A DNA stretch of 64,000 nt from CAZAYY01 sp964489525 (GTDB lineage: Bacteria > Chloroflexota > Anaerolineae > Anaerolineales > JABWBV01), in contig CAZAYY010000014.1 in assembly GCA_964489525.1 (NCBI GenBank), positions 41,667-105,666 of the forward strand. The letters are read 5' to 3'. A model generated the notes under the pieces. The model was not told the DNA's origin. It did not search any database and saw only the letters and a program-made list of their open reading frames with translations. The translations under genes were made by a program, and so were the position numbers. This document shows positions 35,766 through 46,159 of this stretch, piece by piece; position 1 is the first letter of the stretch; each line of letters starts with the position of its first letter.

Positions 35766-38216
35766 CTACCCAAACTTTGCTACGGTCACCCCATCGCCGC
35801 CCTCGCCCTCGCCGCCCAGTTCGAACGAGGTCACGTGGGGGTTGGCCTTGAGCGCCTGGCGTACGGCGTCGCGCAGCTTGCCGGTGCCTTTGCCGTGGAT
35901 AATTCGCACCCACGGCAGGTTGGCCAGGTAGGCGTTGTCCAGGTAGCCTTCCAGCGCTTCGAGCGCCTCGTCCACCGTTTTGCCCCGCAGGTCCAGCTCC
36001 ACCCCTGGCGACTGCAAAGCCTGCAGGGGCGATTTGCCCTTGCGCCGGGCCGGTTCGGGCGCTGCAGCGGCTCCGGTGGGCGCGGCTGGCGCTTCTGCCG
36101 CCGGGCCGACCAGCTCCAGCTCGCTGCGGCGTGTGCGGATGCGCAGCACCCCCAGCTGCACCTCGGCTTCTTCTTCTCCCAGGGAAAAGACGACTCCGGT
36201 TGACCCCAGCGAGCGCAGCCGCACCCGGTCCCCCAGGCGGATGGCGCGCTGGGCCGGGCTTCCCCCGGTTCCGGTGGTCACCGCAGCCCGTTCGACGGGT
36301 TCGGCCACCGTGTCGGCCAGGGCTTCGACCTCCTGGGCCACTTCTTCGACCACTTCCAGCGGCTGCCGGGCCAGCGCCAGGCGGCGCCGCAGGTCGCGCA
36401 TCTCTTCTTCCAGGCCGGCAATTTGCTTTTCGGCGTCTTTGCGCGCCTTTTCCAGGATTCCCCGGCGCTCGTCTTCAATTTTCTCCAACCGCTGCTGCAG
36501 CTGGCGGCGGGCGTGTTCGGCCTCAATCCGGGCCACCTCTGCCGCCGCCCGCGCTTTGCGCATCTGGTCGCGCTGCTGGTGGATCTCGGCCAGCAGGTCT
36601 TCGGCCTTCAGTTCTTCTGCCGAGACTCCCTGGCGGGCCATTTCGATGATTTGCGCCCCCAGCCCCAGGCGGCTGGCAATCGTCAGGGCGTTCGATGAGC
36701 CGGGCAGGCCGATGATCAGGTGGTAGGTCGGGCGCAGGGTTTCGATGTCGAACTCCATGCTGGCGTTGACGACCCCCGACCGGGCGTGGGCAAAGGCCTT
36801 CAGCTCCGGGTAGTGGGTGGCCACCAGCGTGGTGACGCCCTGGTCCAGCAGGTAGGTGACAATGGCCATGGCCAGCGCCGCCCCTTCTTGCGGGTCGGTG
36901 CCTGAGCCCAGCTCATCCAGCAAAACCAGGCTGCGCCGCGTGGCCTGGCGCAGGATGCGGATGATGTTGGTGATGTGCGACGAAAAGGTGGACAGCGACT
37001 GCTCGATGGACTGCTCGTCCCCGATGTCGGCAAAGACGTTTTCGAACAGGGTCAGCTCTGCCCCCGGGTCGGCCGGGATGTGCAGCCCGCTTTGGGCCAT
37101 CGCCACCATCAGCCCGGCGGTTTTCAGGCTGACCGTTTTACCGCCGGTGTTGGGCCCGGTGATGATCAGGGCGTAGGTCTGGTCGTCCAGAAGCAGGTCG
37201 GTGGGCACCACCTTTTCGGGGTTGAGCAGCGGGTGGCGCGCCCCCTGGATGCGCAGCACGCTGCCGGGGTGGCGGCTGCCGGCGGGCAGGCTGGAGGCCG
37301 GGCGGTTTTCAAAGCGCAGCAGCCGGGGCTCGCTGGCGCTGATGTGTTCGGCGTACTTGGCCCGGGCAAACGCCAGGTCCAGCTCGGCCAGGGAGTCTAC
37401 CATCAGTTCGATGCTCAGGCGCTGCTGCCCGATGGTCATCGAAAGCGCCGCCAGGATGCGCCGTTCTTCGTCCCGCTCGTCCAGCTGCAGTTGGCGGTGT
37501 TGGTTGTTCAGGTCCACCACCCCCAGCGGCTCGACAAACAGGGTTGCCCCGGAAGCCGACTGGTCGTGGACGATGGATTTGACCTTTCCTTTAAAGTCCG
37601 CGTTCAGCGGGATGACATAGCGCCCGTCGCGGGTGGTGATCAGGTTGTCTTGCAGGTACGGAGCCACCTTGGGGTCGCTCAGCATGCTCTGCATGCGCGC
37701 CAGCAGCCGCTCGTGGACAATCCGCATGGCCCGGCGAACCTCGGCCAGGCGCGGCGAGGCGTTGTCGTGAATCTCGCCCCGTTCGGAAATGACCTTCGAG
37801 ATGACATCAATCAGCCCCGAAGGCGGCGGCGTGCGCAGCGCCACCTGGCTCAGCAGCGGATACTGCTCGGCCAGCCGTTCGAAGGTGCGGGCAATTTCGC
37901 GCCCTGCCACCAGTGTGTGCTTCACTTCGAGCAGCTGGGCTGGCTCCAGGATCACCGCCCGCGCCGCGGCATCCACCAGCGGGCGAATGTCGTGCGCCCC
38001 GCCAATCGTCGTCTCCGAGCGAATGTCTAACAGCCTGCGGGCCTCGCGGGTCTGCCCCAACAGTTCCTCGGCAAGCAGCAGGTCGGTTGACGGCAGAAGC
38101 GCCCGCGCCAGGGCTGCCGAGCCGCTGAACGCGCAGAACCCCGCCAGCCGCTCCAACACCTTGGGATACTCCAATGTATGCAGTGTTTTTGAATCCATTT
38201 GTGGTAATGTGTCCAT
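35766..38216 (-). CDS. mutS2: Endonuclease MutS2
   Basis: 816 residues. MutS-type core with Walker A GPNTGGKT near 354 and LVLLDELGSGTDPQEGAA, a coiled-coil region near 510-620, a KOW-like segment (LGDRVRLRSLGSTG), an Ala/Pro linker, and a C-terminal Smr nuclease domain (ELDLRGKTVDEALE, HGKGTGKLR). MutS2 acts on branched DNA and on collided ribosomes. The ATG at 38216 is supported by a TAAAAT ending 7 nt upstream (leaderless candidate). A second ATG lies 6 codons later. Confidence 0.94.
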   Translation of the reverse strand: MDTLPQMDSKTLHTLEYPKVLERLAGFCAFSGSAALARALLPSTDLLLAEELLGQTREARRLLDIRSETTIGGAHDIRPLVDAAARAVILEPAQLLEVKHTLVAGREIARTFERLAEQYPLLSQVALRTPPPSGLIDVISKVISERGEIHDNASPRLAEVRRAMRIVHERLLARMQSMLSDPKVAPYLQDNLITTRDGRYVIPLNADFKGKVKSIVHDQSASGATLFVEPLGVVDLNNQHRQLQLDERDEERRILAALSMTIGQQRLSIELMVDSLAELDLAFARAKYAEHISASEPRLLRFENRPASSLPAGSRHPGSVLRIQGARHPLLNPEKVVPTDLLLDDQTYALIITGPNTGGKTVSLKTAGLMVAMAQSGLHIPADPGAELTLFENVFADIGDEQSIEQSLSTFSSHITNIIRILRQATRRSLVLLDELGSGTDPQEGAALAMAIVTYLLDQGVTTLVATHYPELKAFAHARSGVVNASMEFDIETLRPTYHLIIGLPGSSNALTIASRLGLGAQIIEMARQGVSAEELKAEDLLAEIHQQRDQMRKARAAAEVARIEAEHARRQLQQRLEKIEDERRGILEKARKDAEKQIAGLEEEMRDLRRRLALARQPLEVVEEVAQEVEALADTVAEPVERAAVTTGTGGSPAQRAIRLGDRVRLRSLGSTGVVFSLGEEEAEVQLGVLRIRTRRSELELVGPAAEAPAAPTGAAAAPEPARRKGKSPLQALQSPGVELDLRGKTVDEALEALEGYLDNAYLANLPWVRIIHGKGTGKLRDAVRQALKANPHVTSFELGGEGEGGDGVTVAKFG

Positions 38217-38223
38217 GCCCTGT

Positions 38224-38229
38224 ATTTTA
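38224..38229 (-). promoter_or_regulatory. -10 box placed for a leaderless mutS2 transcript
   Basis: TAAAAT on the minus strand ends 7 nt before the ATG at 38216, so transcription would begin at or next to the start codon. Confidence 0.45.
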
Positions 38230-38254
38230 CCCCAATCCCACCTGGCTCCCGGAG

Positions 38255-38378
38255 GAAGGCGGGAGGCGGGAGGCTGTAAGCGGTAGGCTATAAGCTGCAG
38301 CCCACAAGCCACACCCTACAAGCCACACCCTACAGCCTCCCCAATTTAACATTTAACATTTAAAATTCATCATTTAAA
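38255..38378. repeat. Short-unit array and AT-rich repeat
   Basis: GGCGGGAGGC and CACACCCTACAAGC units, then TTTAACATTTAACATTTAAAATT (38341-38375). These fill most of the gap between mutS2 and the giant protease gene. Confidence 0.8.
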
Positions 38379-38508
38379 CCCCCCCACCCCCCACGCCAAA
38401 CTATGCCATAATAAACATATGTTCCCAGGCGCCGGAGGTTCCCCCACCTGGGCTGCTGAATTTCAACCAAACCTGCCCGGCCATTTGCAAGCGCGAAAGG
38501 AAGTATCA

Positions 38509-41500
38509 ATGTGCAAGCAATCCCTCAAAATCTCCACCCTCCTCATCTCCATCCTTTTGGCATTCGTCCTCGTCACCAATGGCTCCGCCTCCCGGGGTGC
38601 GGCCCGCGGCCTGCCCTTTGACCCCGCCGAAGCCCTCGCAAGCCCCATCACCATCACCCTGCCTCTCGCCGGCGACACCTATGTAGACCAGTTCAACCCC
38701 GACACGAACTACGCCGGCAGCCCCATTCTGTGGAGCGGCTTTGGCGGCTTTGGCATGCGCGCCCTCTTCCTGGACTTTGATACTTCTGCCCTGCCCCAGG
38801 ATTCGATCGTGGTCAGCGCCACCCTCCAGATCTACCAGTTTGCCACCGAAAACGTGATGGACACAGCCACCCTGCGCCTCAGCCTGCCCACCGCAGACTG
38901 GGACCCCACCACCCTGACCTTCAACAACATGCCCGCCTTTGCCGACCCGGGGGGGTTGGACAATGAAATGGGCACAGGCCAGGGCTGGTACGAATGGGAT
39001 GTCACCGGCGTCACCCAGTATTGGACCTTCCTCCCGCCTGCCTCCCGCTTTGGCGTCATGATCCGCCCGCCAGATATCAACGCCTACGCCTACCACGGCT
39101 TCAGCAGCCAGGAAGGCCAGAACCTCCCCGTCCTGCGCATCACCTTTTTCCCGCCCGTCTCCACCCCCACCGCCACGCCTGACCCCGTCCAGGTGGTCAA
39201 CCTGCCCCTGCTGCAAGATGTCTACCTCAGCGAGCGCGACTACGAAACGAACATGAACGACGAGCGCCAAATCATGGTCGGCTACATCGAACCCTATTCC
39301 TATTACGGCCTCTTGCAGTTCAACATGGCCCAACTGCCCCCCAATTCTCAAATCATCAGCGCCACGCTCTACACCTACCTGATTGAACCCACCTCCAGCC
39401 GGGCAGTCAACCCCGGCACCGACATCTACCCCCTCGCCATCCTGGATGCCTGGGATGAAGCCGTCATCACCTACGCCACCCGCCCGAATATGCTCGACCT
39501 CGAAATCCCCCCCGTCTTTGTGGATTCCACCCCCGGCTGGAAAACCTGGGATGTCACCAAAATGGTGGGCGAATGGGTGGATGGAAACCTGGCGGAGCGC
39601 GGCATTTTGCTGCTGACGATGCCCGAAATCAGCCATGCCCATATCTTCGCCGATGAAACCAGCCAGAACCCGGCCTACCTGCGGGTTGCCTTCATCCCGC
39701 CCGCAGCCACCCCGACCGCGTCGCCCACCGCAACCCTGCCCCCAACCGCCACCGCATCGCCCACCGCAACCGACACCCAAACCGCAACCGCTACCGACAC
39801 CCAAACCGCAACCGCCACCAACACCCAAACTGCAACGGCGACCAACACCCACACTGCAACCGCCACCAACACCCAAACGGCGACCCATACGGCAACTGCG
39901 ACGCCCAGCGCTACCAAGGAGCCCACCGCCACCTCGACGCCAACCCGCACCCCCATCCCCACCCGTCCCCCCACCGATACCCACACCCCCACGCCTACCC
40001 CAATTCCCAGCGATACCGCCACACCCACACCGACCCACACCGCCACCAATACCCCTTCACCCACCGCCGCCTTTTGCGATGGCACCCTCAAACGCATTGA
40101 CATCACCAAAGACACCTATGTGCTCAACGCAAATACCACCATCCACGGCAGCGACCCTGCTCTGATCGCCGGATCCATCACAAATGCTTCCTACTACAGC
40201 TTCTTTTATTTCCCGCTCGAAGCCTATGTGCCCCCCGGCTATTTTGTCCATTCGGCCTCTTTTCACTTCTACAACATCGAGTATACGCCCACCCTGACGC
40301 CCACCTACCTGGCGCTCATTGCTCTCGATGGCCCATTTAGTGAGTCCACCACCCATGGCAGCAACGAACCGTTCTACGACGGCTCTTTGTTTTATGAAAC
40401 ACCCGGCACATCGCTTGGCTGGACCAACCTGGGTTGGGTCAGCCTGGATATCACCGAACTGGCGCAGTACTTCCAAAATGGCGACCTGGTCAACTACGGT
40501 TTCACCATGCGCCGGGAAGGCGGGTACTTTTTACTTACGCTGAGCAGCCGCGAAGGCGCCAACCCGCCCTACATCATGTTGAGCTGTGGTTCGACCGTAA
40601 GCACCATCACCCCCACCCCCTCGAACACGCCCACCCCTTCCAACACGCCAACGCCTTCCAACACCCCCTCACCCACCAACACCAAAACCTCCACGCCCAC
40701 GAAAACGCCTACCAACACCAAAACCCCCACGCCAACCCCAACAGCCACAGTGCCGCCCATCACGATTAATTTTGATACCCTGTCTGCGGGTACCTTCGTG
40801 GTCAACCAATACGGTGGCCAGGGGGTTCACTTCTATAACGACTATATTTCCGGAGCACGCTACCGGGCTGCCCCGCAAATCAAAAACCACGCAACCACAT
40901 CCAGTGCCCCAAATCTGCTCGTCAACCAGTACCAGAGCAGCGAATTTTCCACCAGCCAGGGGGCTTCGCTGGGCTTCTGGTTCGACTACCCCCAGTCCAA
41001 AGTCACCTTGAAACTCACCACGCTCGACACGGATATGGACACCTGCACCTCTGTACCGGCTATGGTCCGGGCCTATAACAACCTCCGCTACAAAGTCAGT
41101 GAGCAAGAGGTAACCATCAGCAAATCGTCCCTCACCCTGGTCACGTTGTCTGCGCCGGGCCGCGATATCGCCATGGTGTTGGTGGATTTTGGGGATTCGC
41201 GCTGCCCGGAAGCCATTGATGACCTCGTTTTTTACCCCAAAGGTGTGGGCGCCCAACACGTGGCCTCCACTTCTAACCCGTGGATCACCATGACCACCGG
41301 GGGGCTGGATGTCGTCTACAACGACCCGGACCAATACATTTCCGGGTATGCCGCTGTTCCCAACGGCATTATGAAATCACTCACCCTGAGCGGAAACAGC
41401 CTGCCTTTTTATGTGAAGATGTCCAATCTCAGGTCCTATTTCAACAAGCCTATCACCCTTGAACCAGGTTATAAAACCTTCAGCATCAAAGCCACCTCGC

Positions 41501-44262
41501 TGTCGAACAAGGTGATTTCGATTTCGCAAACCTATTTTTACGGTTACCCCAGCACCATCTCGCTTGCCAAGCTGCATATCACCCAGCGCGGGGTGATCAA
41601 GAATACCGTTTGTGACCGCGATGCCCCCTTCGTGGCGGGTAAGCCCACCCTGGTGCTGCTCGATCTCTATGTGCGCGATGCCAGCAACAACCTCACCTTC
41701 ATCAGCTATGTCAAAATGACCCTCTACCGGCGCACCTCCTCTGGCAGCGAGGTTGAGGTTGGCCCTTACTACAGCCGCACCATAGGCGGAGTCCTGCGCG
41801 CCAAAACCGTAGCCGATATGGCCATGCTCCATTTCTGGATGCCCGGTGAGGCCTTCCAAACCCCTGGCGATTACCGCATGGTCTTCCAGGCTTACCTGGG
41901 CAACACCCCTGTGGGCAGCCCCATGACCCAATCGTGCAGCGGCACCCAGTACATGACTTTCACCGAAACCAAACCCATCCGGCTGTTGTTTGGCCAGTCG
42001 CCTGTGGCTTCCTTTAACGCTGCACTCGCCCCCTATAATCACTTACCCATTTTGCTGCGCACCCTGGACTACATCCGTTTTGCCAACCCGGTTTCCAACC
42101 TGGCCGCCAACCCGAACGATGGGTTGATTTGGACTGAAACCGCAGCCTTCCCGATGTGCGATGGCACCCAAAACATGGCCAACCTCTACCCGGCCTTCTG
42201 CAAAGGCACCGGTTTCGAATGGGAATACCGCAAAACCGGCGTGACTGAAGTGGATTACATGGACACACACCAGTATACAACCACCCTGACTGCCGATATT
42301 GACTGCGCCAAGGCGGGTGAAATGGTGATGGGCGCTGGGGATGCGCTTAAAACCATTACTGTCTCCGGCTTAGACCCGGTTTTGGGCTTTTTGCAGTTTG
42401 GCCCAAGCCCGCAGGGCTGGATCGGCAAAAGAGGCACGCGCTACATGCCCCCGGTGGACCTAGACAGAAATGGCACGTTCTCCCAGGCCGAATTATCCCC
42501 CTACATCCGCTCGTTTTTCGACTTTGAAGATCAAGTCTGGTATAAGTACCCCGAAGAAGCCGCGAAATATGACCCCACCGAACCCTTCCGCTTCTTCTAC
42601 GATACAAACGGGAATTACTGCAACAGCACCAACCGCAGTGAACCCGAAGCGCCCATCCGCCGCCGCTCCAAAGAGCCCATCCTGTATGCCTACCAGGCTA
42701 ACATCCTCAACGCCGCCAATTCGGCCATTTCTGGCACAGCCAACGACTACCAGGTCGCAGCCTGGTTTGTTCCCGACATTTTCAACCCGCCTACGGTTAA
42801 TATCTCCCAGGAGCAGGGCGGCCAGGCCAACGGCGGCAACCTGTTCTGGTGCGAGGTTTGGAACCACAGCGCCGTCTGTGCCCACGAGCTGGGCCACGCC
42901 CTGGGCGGCTTTGGTGACCTGTACGGCGATGATATTCCGGATGACATGGCCACCAAAGAAAACGCCATTTGGGTCTACACCTTTGGCGGCCAGCAGCATC
43001 CAGGCAGCGAGGCCCGGGCCATCATGGGCACCAACACCGACGATTGGATGGCGGTTCATGTGGAATGGGATTACGAAAGCCTGTTCAACAAGCTCAAAGT
43101 GACCTCCCGCAGCGAGGAAGATTACACCGGCAAGGTCTTCAGCCTGATGGGCAACTTCCTCGACGGAACCGCCGAAAACCTGCTTTACAACGTGCTCGAA
43201 GGCATCACCCCACAGATTTCAGATGTGACCGGCCCCTACAAACTGGTCTTTGGGGCCGGCGCTGCCGAGCTGCAAACCTTCTGGTTCGAGCCTGTGCTGC
43301 CCTATTCGCCCATCGAAGGCAACTCAGACGAATTTACCCCCACCTTCTACAACGTGCTTGCCCCGCTGCCCGATGGCACAGCCTGGGTAGACCTCTATCA
43401 CGGCGAAACCTGGCTGGCCCGCTTTGCCAGTTCGTCCAATGCACCCCAGGTCAACCTGGTTTACCCCGCTGGCGGCGAAAGCTTCGGCCAGGATGTGGTC
43501 AACATCCACTGGGATGCCGCCGACCTGGACAGCGACCCGCTGCTCTTCACCGTCTACTACTCCCCGGACGATGGCGCAACCTGGCAGGTGCTCGCCCCCA
43601 ACATCCAGGTCACCACCTTCCCCTGGAACACAGCCGAAGCGAGCGGCGCACCGGCTGGCCAGGCCCGTATTCGCGTGGTGGCCACCGATGGCTTCCTTAC
43701 CAGCATGGCCGAATCCGCCGTGGGCTTCACGGTCGAAAACAAACCCCCTGCGGCAGCCATCCTCAGCCCCATCCAAACTGACCAAATCCTCCCCTGCGAC
43801 ATGGTCTGGCTGCGCGGCACAGGTTTCGACCTCGAAGGCGGCTCGCTTGAATACACCTGGTGGTTCAGCAGCACCCAGGTCGGCATGGGCACGGAGGTCT
43901 TCATGCCCGCCCCGCCCGCCGGCACCTACACCGTCACCCTGGTCGTCACCGACACCCAGGGGCTGGCCGCCTCGGACACCATCACCTTCACCATCGTCAC
44001 CGATTCCGACTGCGACGGCATGCCCGATGATTATGAAATTGAACAAGGCTTCAACATTGATGAACCCATGGACGCCAACGAAGACGCCGACCGCGACGGC
44101 CTGCCTAACCTGCTCGAATATCGGCTCGGCACCGACCCACGCGACGACGATTCGGACAGCGATGGCGCTTCAGACGGCTACGAATGGACCCACGAAGCCA
44201 ACCCCTCCAACGCCGCCGACGTCCCGCCCTTCCAGATTTTCTTACCGCTGGTTAAGCGCTGA
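38509..44262 (+). CDS. Giant secreted metalloprotease with DNRLRE-like modules and FLPLV tail
   Basis: About 1917 residues. A signal peptide ([15 protein letters not shown]) is followed by three DNRLRE-like beta modules (~48-215, 227-397, 524-694) separated by Thr/Pro linkers, a beta-rich region, a zinc protease motif [15 protein letters not shown] at 1459, Ig/PKD-like repeats (~1644-1830) and Asp-rich Ca-binding repeats ([21 protein letters not shown]). It ends [10 protein letters not shown], a tail I recall from many secreted Chloroflexota proteins. The zinc motif resembles M6 peptidases (HExGHxLGLPD) with one extra residue before the Asp. AAAGGAAG precedes the ATG at 38509. Probably a cell-surface protein- or polysaccharide-associated protease. 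Confidence 0.88.
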   Translation: MCKQSLKISTLLISILLAFVLVTNGSASRGAARGLPFDPAEALASPITITLPLAGDTYVDQFNPDTNYAGSPILWSGFGGFGMRALFLDFDTSALPQDSIVVSATLQIYQFATENVMDTATLRLSLPTADWDPTTLTFNNMPAFADPGGLDNEMGTGQGWYEWDVTGVTQYWTFLPPASRFGVMIRPPDINAYAYHGFSSQEGQNLPVLRITFFPPVSTPTATPDPVQVVNLPLLQDVYLSERDYETNMNDERQIMVGYIEPYSYYGLLQFNMAQLPPNSQIISATLYTYLIEPTSSRAVNPGTDIYPLAILDAWDEAVITYATRPNMLDLEIPPVFVDSTPGWKTWDVTKMVGEWVDGNLAERGILLLTMPEISHAHIFADETSQNPAYLRVAFIPPAATPTASPTATLPPTATASPTATDTQTATATDTQTATATNTQTATATNTHTATATNTQTATHTATATPSATKEPTATSTPTRTPIPTRPPTDTHTPTPTPIPSDTATPTPTHTATNTPSPTAAFCDGTLKRIDITKDTYVLNANTTIHGSDPALIAGSITNASYYSFFYFPLEAYVPPGYFVHSASFHFYNIEYTPTLTPTYLALIALDGPFSESTTHGSNEPFYDGSLFYETPGTSLGWTNLGWVSLDITELAQYFQNGDLVNYGFTMRREGGYFLLTLSSREGANPPYIMLSCGSTVSTITPTPSNTPTPSNTPTPSNTPSPTNTKTSTPTKTPTNTKTPTPTPTATVPPITINFDTLSAGTFVVNQYGGQGVHFYNDYISGARYRAAPQIKNHATTSSAPNLLVNQYQSSEFSTSQGASLGFWFDYPQSKVTLKLTTLDTDMDTCTSVPAMVRAYNNLRYKVSEQEVTISKSSLTLVTLSAPGRDIAMVLVDFGDSRCPEAIDDLVFYPKGVGAQHVASTSNPWITMTTGGLDVVYNDPDQYISGYAAVPNGIMKSLTLSGNSLPFYVKMSNLRSYFNKPITLEPGYKTFSIKATSLSNKVISISQTYFYGYPSTISLAKLHITQRGVIKNTVCDRDAPFVAGKPTLVLLDLYVRDASNNLTFISYVKMTLYRRTSSGSEVEVGPYYSRTIGGVLRAKTVADMAMLHFWMPGEAFQTPGDYRMVFQAYLGNTPVGSPMTQSCSGTQYMTFTETKPIRLLFGQSPVASFNAALAPYNHLPILLRTLDYIRFANPVSNLAANPNDGLIWTETAAFPMCDGTQNMANLYPAFCKGTGFEWEYRKTGVTEVDYMDTHQYTTTLTADIDCAKAGEMVMGAGDALKTITVSGLDPVLGFLQFGPSPQGWIGKRGTRYMPPVDLDRNGTFSQAELSPYIRSFFDFEDQVWYKYPEEAAKYDPTEPFRFFYDTNGNYCNSTNRSEPEAPIRRRSKEPILYAYQANILNAANSAISGTANDYQVAAWFVPDIFNPPTVNISQEQGGQANGGNLFWCEVWNHSAVCAHELGHALGGFGDLYGDDIPDDMATKENAIWVYTFGGQQHPGSEARAIMGTNTDDWMAVHVEWDYESLFNKLKVTSRSEEDYTGKVFSLMGNFLDGTAENLLYNVLEGITPQISDVTGPYKLVFGAGAAELQTFWFEPVLPYSPIEGNSDEFTPTFYNVLAPLPDGTAWVDLYHGETWLARFASSSNAPQVNLVYPAGGESFGQDVVNIHWDAADLDSDPLLFTVYYSPDDGATWQVLAPNIQVTTFPWNTAEASGAPAGQARIRVVATDGFLTSMAESAVGFTVENKPPAAAILSPIQTDQILPCDMVWLRGTGFDLEGGSLEYTWWFSSTQVGMGTEVFMPAPPAGTYTVTLVVTDTQGLAASDTITFTIVTDSDCDGMPDDYEIEQGFNIDEPMDANEDADRDGLPNLLEYRLGTDPRDDDSDSDGASDGYEWTHEANPSNAADVPPFQIFLPLVKR
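39769..39900 (+). repeat. 24-bp coding tandem repeat (TATATDTQ)
   Basis: About five 24-bp units encoding [16 protein letters not shown] in the linker between the second and third modules of the giant protease. Likely O-glycosylated and variable in copy number. Confidence 0.85.
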
Positions 44263-44287
44263 GCCAATTCGCTCCCCCAGGAAAAAC

Positions 44288-44320
44288 AAACCCTAAAGGT
44301 CTCCAAGACCTTTAGGGTTT
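44288..44320. repeat. CCTAAAGG palindrome, copy 2 (possible terminator)
   Basis: Arms of 15 bp (44288-44302 and 44306-44320) around CCA, 25 nt after the giant protease stop; the second arm ends GGGTTTTG. It could end that transcript. The rest of 44263-44562 contains a CCCTTTGCG direct repeat and a promoter candidate. Confidence 0.8.
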
Positions 44321-44408
44321 TGATTTCCTCCCCTTTGCGCCCTTTGCGCCCTTTCGAGTCTTCGCGCTCTTTTATGCGCGATTAATGGCGAGCGCTGCCT
44401 GGTGGGGG

Positions 44409-44414
44409 TATAAT
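44409..44414 (+). promoter_or_regulatory. Candidate -10 box (TATAAT)
   Basis: A TATAAT lies 149 nt before the fumarase alpha ATG, leaving a long leader. The -35 is unclear. Confidence 0.4.
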
Positions 44415-44562
44415 GATAATAACCCTATCACACTGGCGGCCGGACAATGACCGCGGCGCAGACATCCCCCCCAACCATCATTGGGCCTGCACAGCCAGCC
44501 TATGGGCAATTTCTCTTCATCATTACCGTACTTGTTTTCGGATTGAGAAACAGGAGCAATCT

Positions 44563-45441
44563 ATGACACAACCTGATTTAACCCAAGCGTTTTTAGAGTT
44601 GGTCCGGCTGGCCGCCACCAGCCTGCCGCCGGATGTAGAGCGCGCCCTGAAGCGCTCGCGTGAGAACGAAACCGAAGGGACGGCGGCTCGCGGCGCGATG
44701 GATTCGATCTTGATTAACGTGGAAATGGCCCGCCAGAGTTCCACCCCCATCTGCCAGGACACCGGTACCCCCATTTTCTACGTGTATTACCCCGAAGGCT
44801 GGAGCACCCGCAAACTCAAAACCCAGATTCAAACCGCCGTGGTGGAAGCCACCGAAAAAGCCTATCTCCGCCCCAATGCCGTCGAAACCCTTTCGGGCAA
44901 AAACTCTGGCAACAACCTGGGCGACGACCACTACCCCAGCATCCACTTTGAAGAAATCGAAGGCGACCAGATGGTGGTGGAACTGATGCTCAAAGGCGGC
45001 GGCTGTGAGAACGTAGGCGCCCAATACCGCCTGCCGGATGGCAAAATTGGTGCGGCTCGCGACCTGGAAGGGGTGCGCCGGGCTGCCCTGGACGCTGTCC
45101 ACAAAGCCCAGGGCCAGGGCTGTGCCCCCGGCATTCTTGGCATTGCCATCGGCGGCGACCGCGGCGCTTCGTATTATGGTTCAAAAGAGGTGCTTTTCCG
45201 CTCGCTGGACGACAGCAACGAGAACCCCGAACTGGCGGCCCTGGAAGAGCAAATCACCAAAGAAGCCAACCAGATGGGCATTGGCCCGATGGGCTTTGGC
45301 GGCAATACCACCATTGTGGGCACCAAGATTAAATCCCTTCACCGCCTGCCCGCCAGCTACTTTGTGACCGTATCATATATGTGTTGGGCTTACCGCCGCC
45401 GCAAAATGATTGTGGACGGCGACCAGGTTACCTACGAATAG
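44563..45441 (+). CDS. Class I fumarate hydratase, alpha subunit
   Basis: 292 residues, matching the N-terminal half of FumA-type iron-sulfur fumarases or TtdA. Cluster-ligand Cys lie in TPICQDTGTP, GGGCENVG and QGCAPGILGIAIGGDR. It converts fumarate to malate with the beta subunit downstream; tartrate dehydratase is a close alternative. AGGAG before the ATG at 44563 sets the start. The beta gene begins 10 nt after the stop. Confidence 0.92.
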   Translation: MTQPDLTQAFLELVRLAATSLPPDVERALKRSRENETEGTAARGAMDSILINVEMARQSSTPICQDTGTPIFYVYYPEGWSTRKLKTQIQTAVVEATEKAYLRPNAVETLSGKNSGNNLGDDHYPSIHFEEIEGDQMVVELMLKGGGCENVGAQYRLPDGKIGAARDLEGVRRAALDAVHKAQGQGCAPGILGIAIGGDRGASYYGSKEVLFRSLDDSNENPELAALEEQITKEANQMGIGPMGFGGNTTIVGTKIKSLHRLPASYFVTVSYMCWAYRRRKMIVDGDQVTYE

Positions 45442-45451
45442 GAGGATTGCC

Positions 45452-46075
45452 ATGCGTAGTGTTGAAATTCCCATCTCTGATGAAGTGATCCGCAGCCTGA
45501 AAATGGGCGATCCGGTGATGCTCAACGGCGTCATGGTTACCGGGCGCGACAATGTGCACAAGTGGATGAGCGATGTCTTTATCCGCAAAACCAAAGCCCC
45601 CAAGGGCGACGACCTGGAAGTCTATGAGGCCATCAAACCGATTTTGAACGGCGGGGTCATCTACCACTGCGGCCCGGTGGTCACCGGGGTGGACACGGGC
45701 AACTACGGCTTTGCCGCGGCTGGCCCAACCACCAGTTCGCGCGAAGAGCCCTACCAGGCTGAAGTGATGAAGCACTTCAATATTAAGGGCGTGATTGGAA
45801 AAGGCGGCATGGGCTTGAAAACCCTGCAGGGCTGTGTGGACACCCCAGGGGTTTATTTCCATGCCATTGGCGGCGCAGCCACGCTGATTGCCCGCACAGT
45901 CACCCGTGTTTTGGGCGTCTACAAGCTGGCTGAGTTTGGCGTTCCCGAAGCCATGTGGGTCATTGAAGTCAAAGATTTCCCGGTGGTGGTGACGATGGAT
46001 GCCCACGGCAGCAGCCTGCACAAGACCATTGAAGCCCAATCCAAGGAAGTGCTCGACCAGCTCATCCCGGTTTAG
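45452..46075 (+). CDS. Class I fumarate hydratase, beta subunit
   Basis: 207 residues, the C-terminal half of class I fumarase. GVIYHCGPVV, TGVDTGNYGFAAAGPTTSSRE and IGKGGMG are family landmarks of the swivelling domain. AGGAGG lies directly upstream. It forms the two-subunit enzyme with the preceding gene and is followed by a strong terminator. Confidence 0.93.
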   Translation: MRSVEIPISDEVIRSLKMGDPVMLNGVMVTGRDNVHKWMSDVFIRKTKAPKGDDLEVYEAIKPILNGGVIYHCGPVVTGVDTGNYGFAAAGPTTSSREEPYQAEVMKHFNIKGVIGKGGMGLKTLQGCVDTPGVYFHAIGGAATLIARTVTRVLGVYKLAEFGVPEAMWVIEVKDFPVVVTMDAHGSSLHKTIEAQSKEVLDQLIPV

Positions 46076-46100
46076 CCATCTACGTTCCCCAGTTAACGAT

Positions 46101-46138
46101 AAATCCCTGGCAGGCTGTGTGCCCGCCAGGGATTTTTT
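46101..46138 (+). terminator. Rho-independent terminator after the fumarase genes
   Basis: AATCCCTGGC (46102-46111) pairs with 46125-46134, followed by a T-run. It also lies at the end of the convergent tryptophanase gene and may serve both. Confidence 0.92.
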
Positions 46139-46159
46139 ACAGTTCAATTCGCCTGACTT

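Noticed and set aside
38506..40038. 510-residue Gly/Val-rich minus-strand frame
   Set aside because: Antisense to the Thr/Pro-rich modules of the giant protease; the Gly-Val pattern mirrors ACC repeats.
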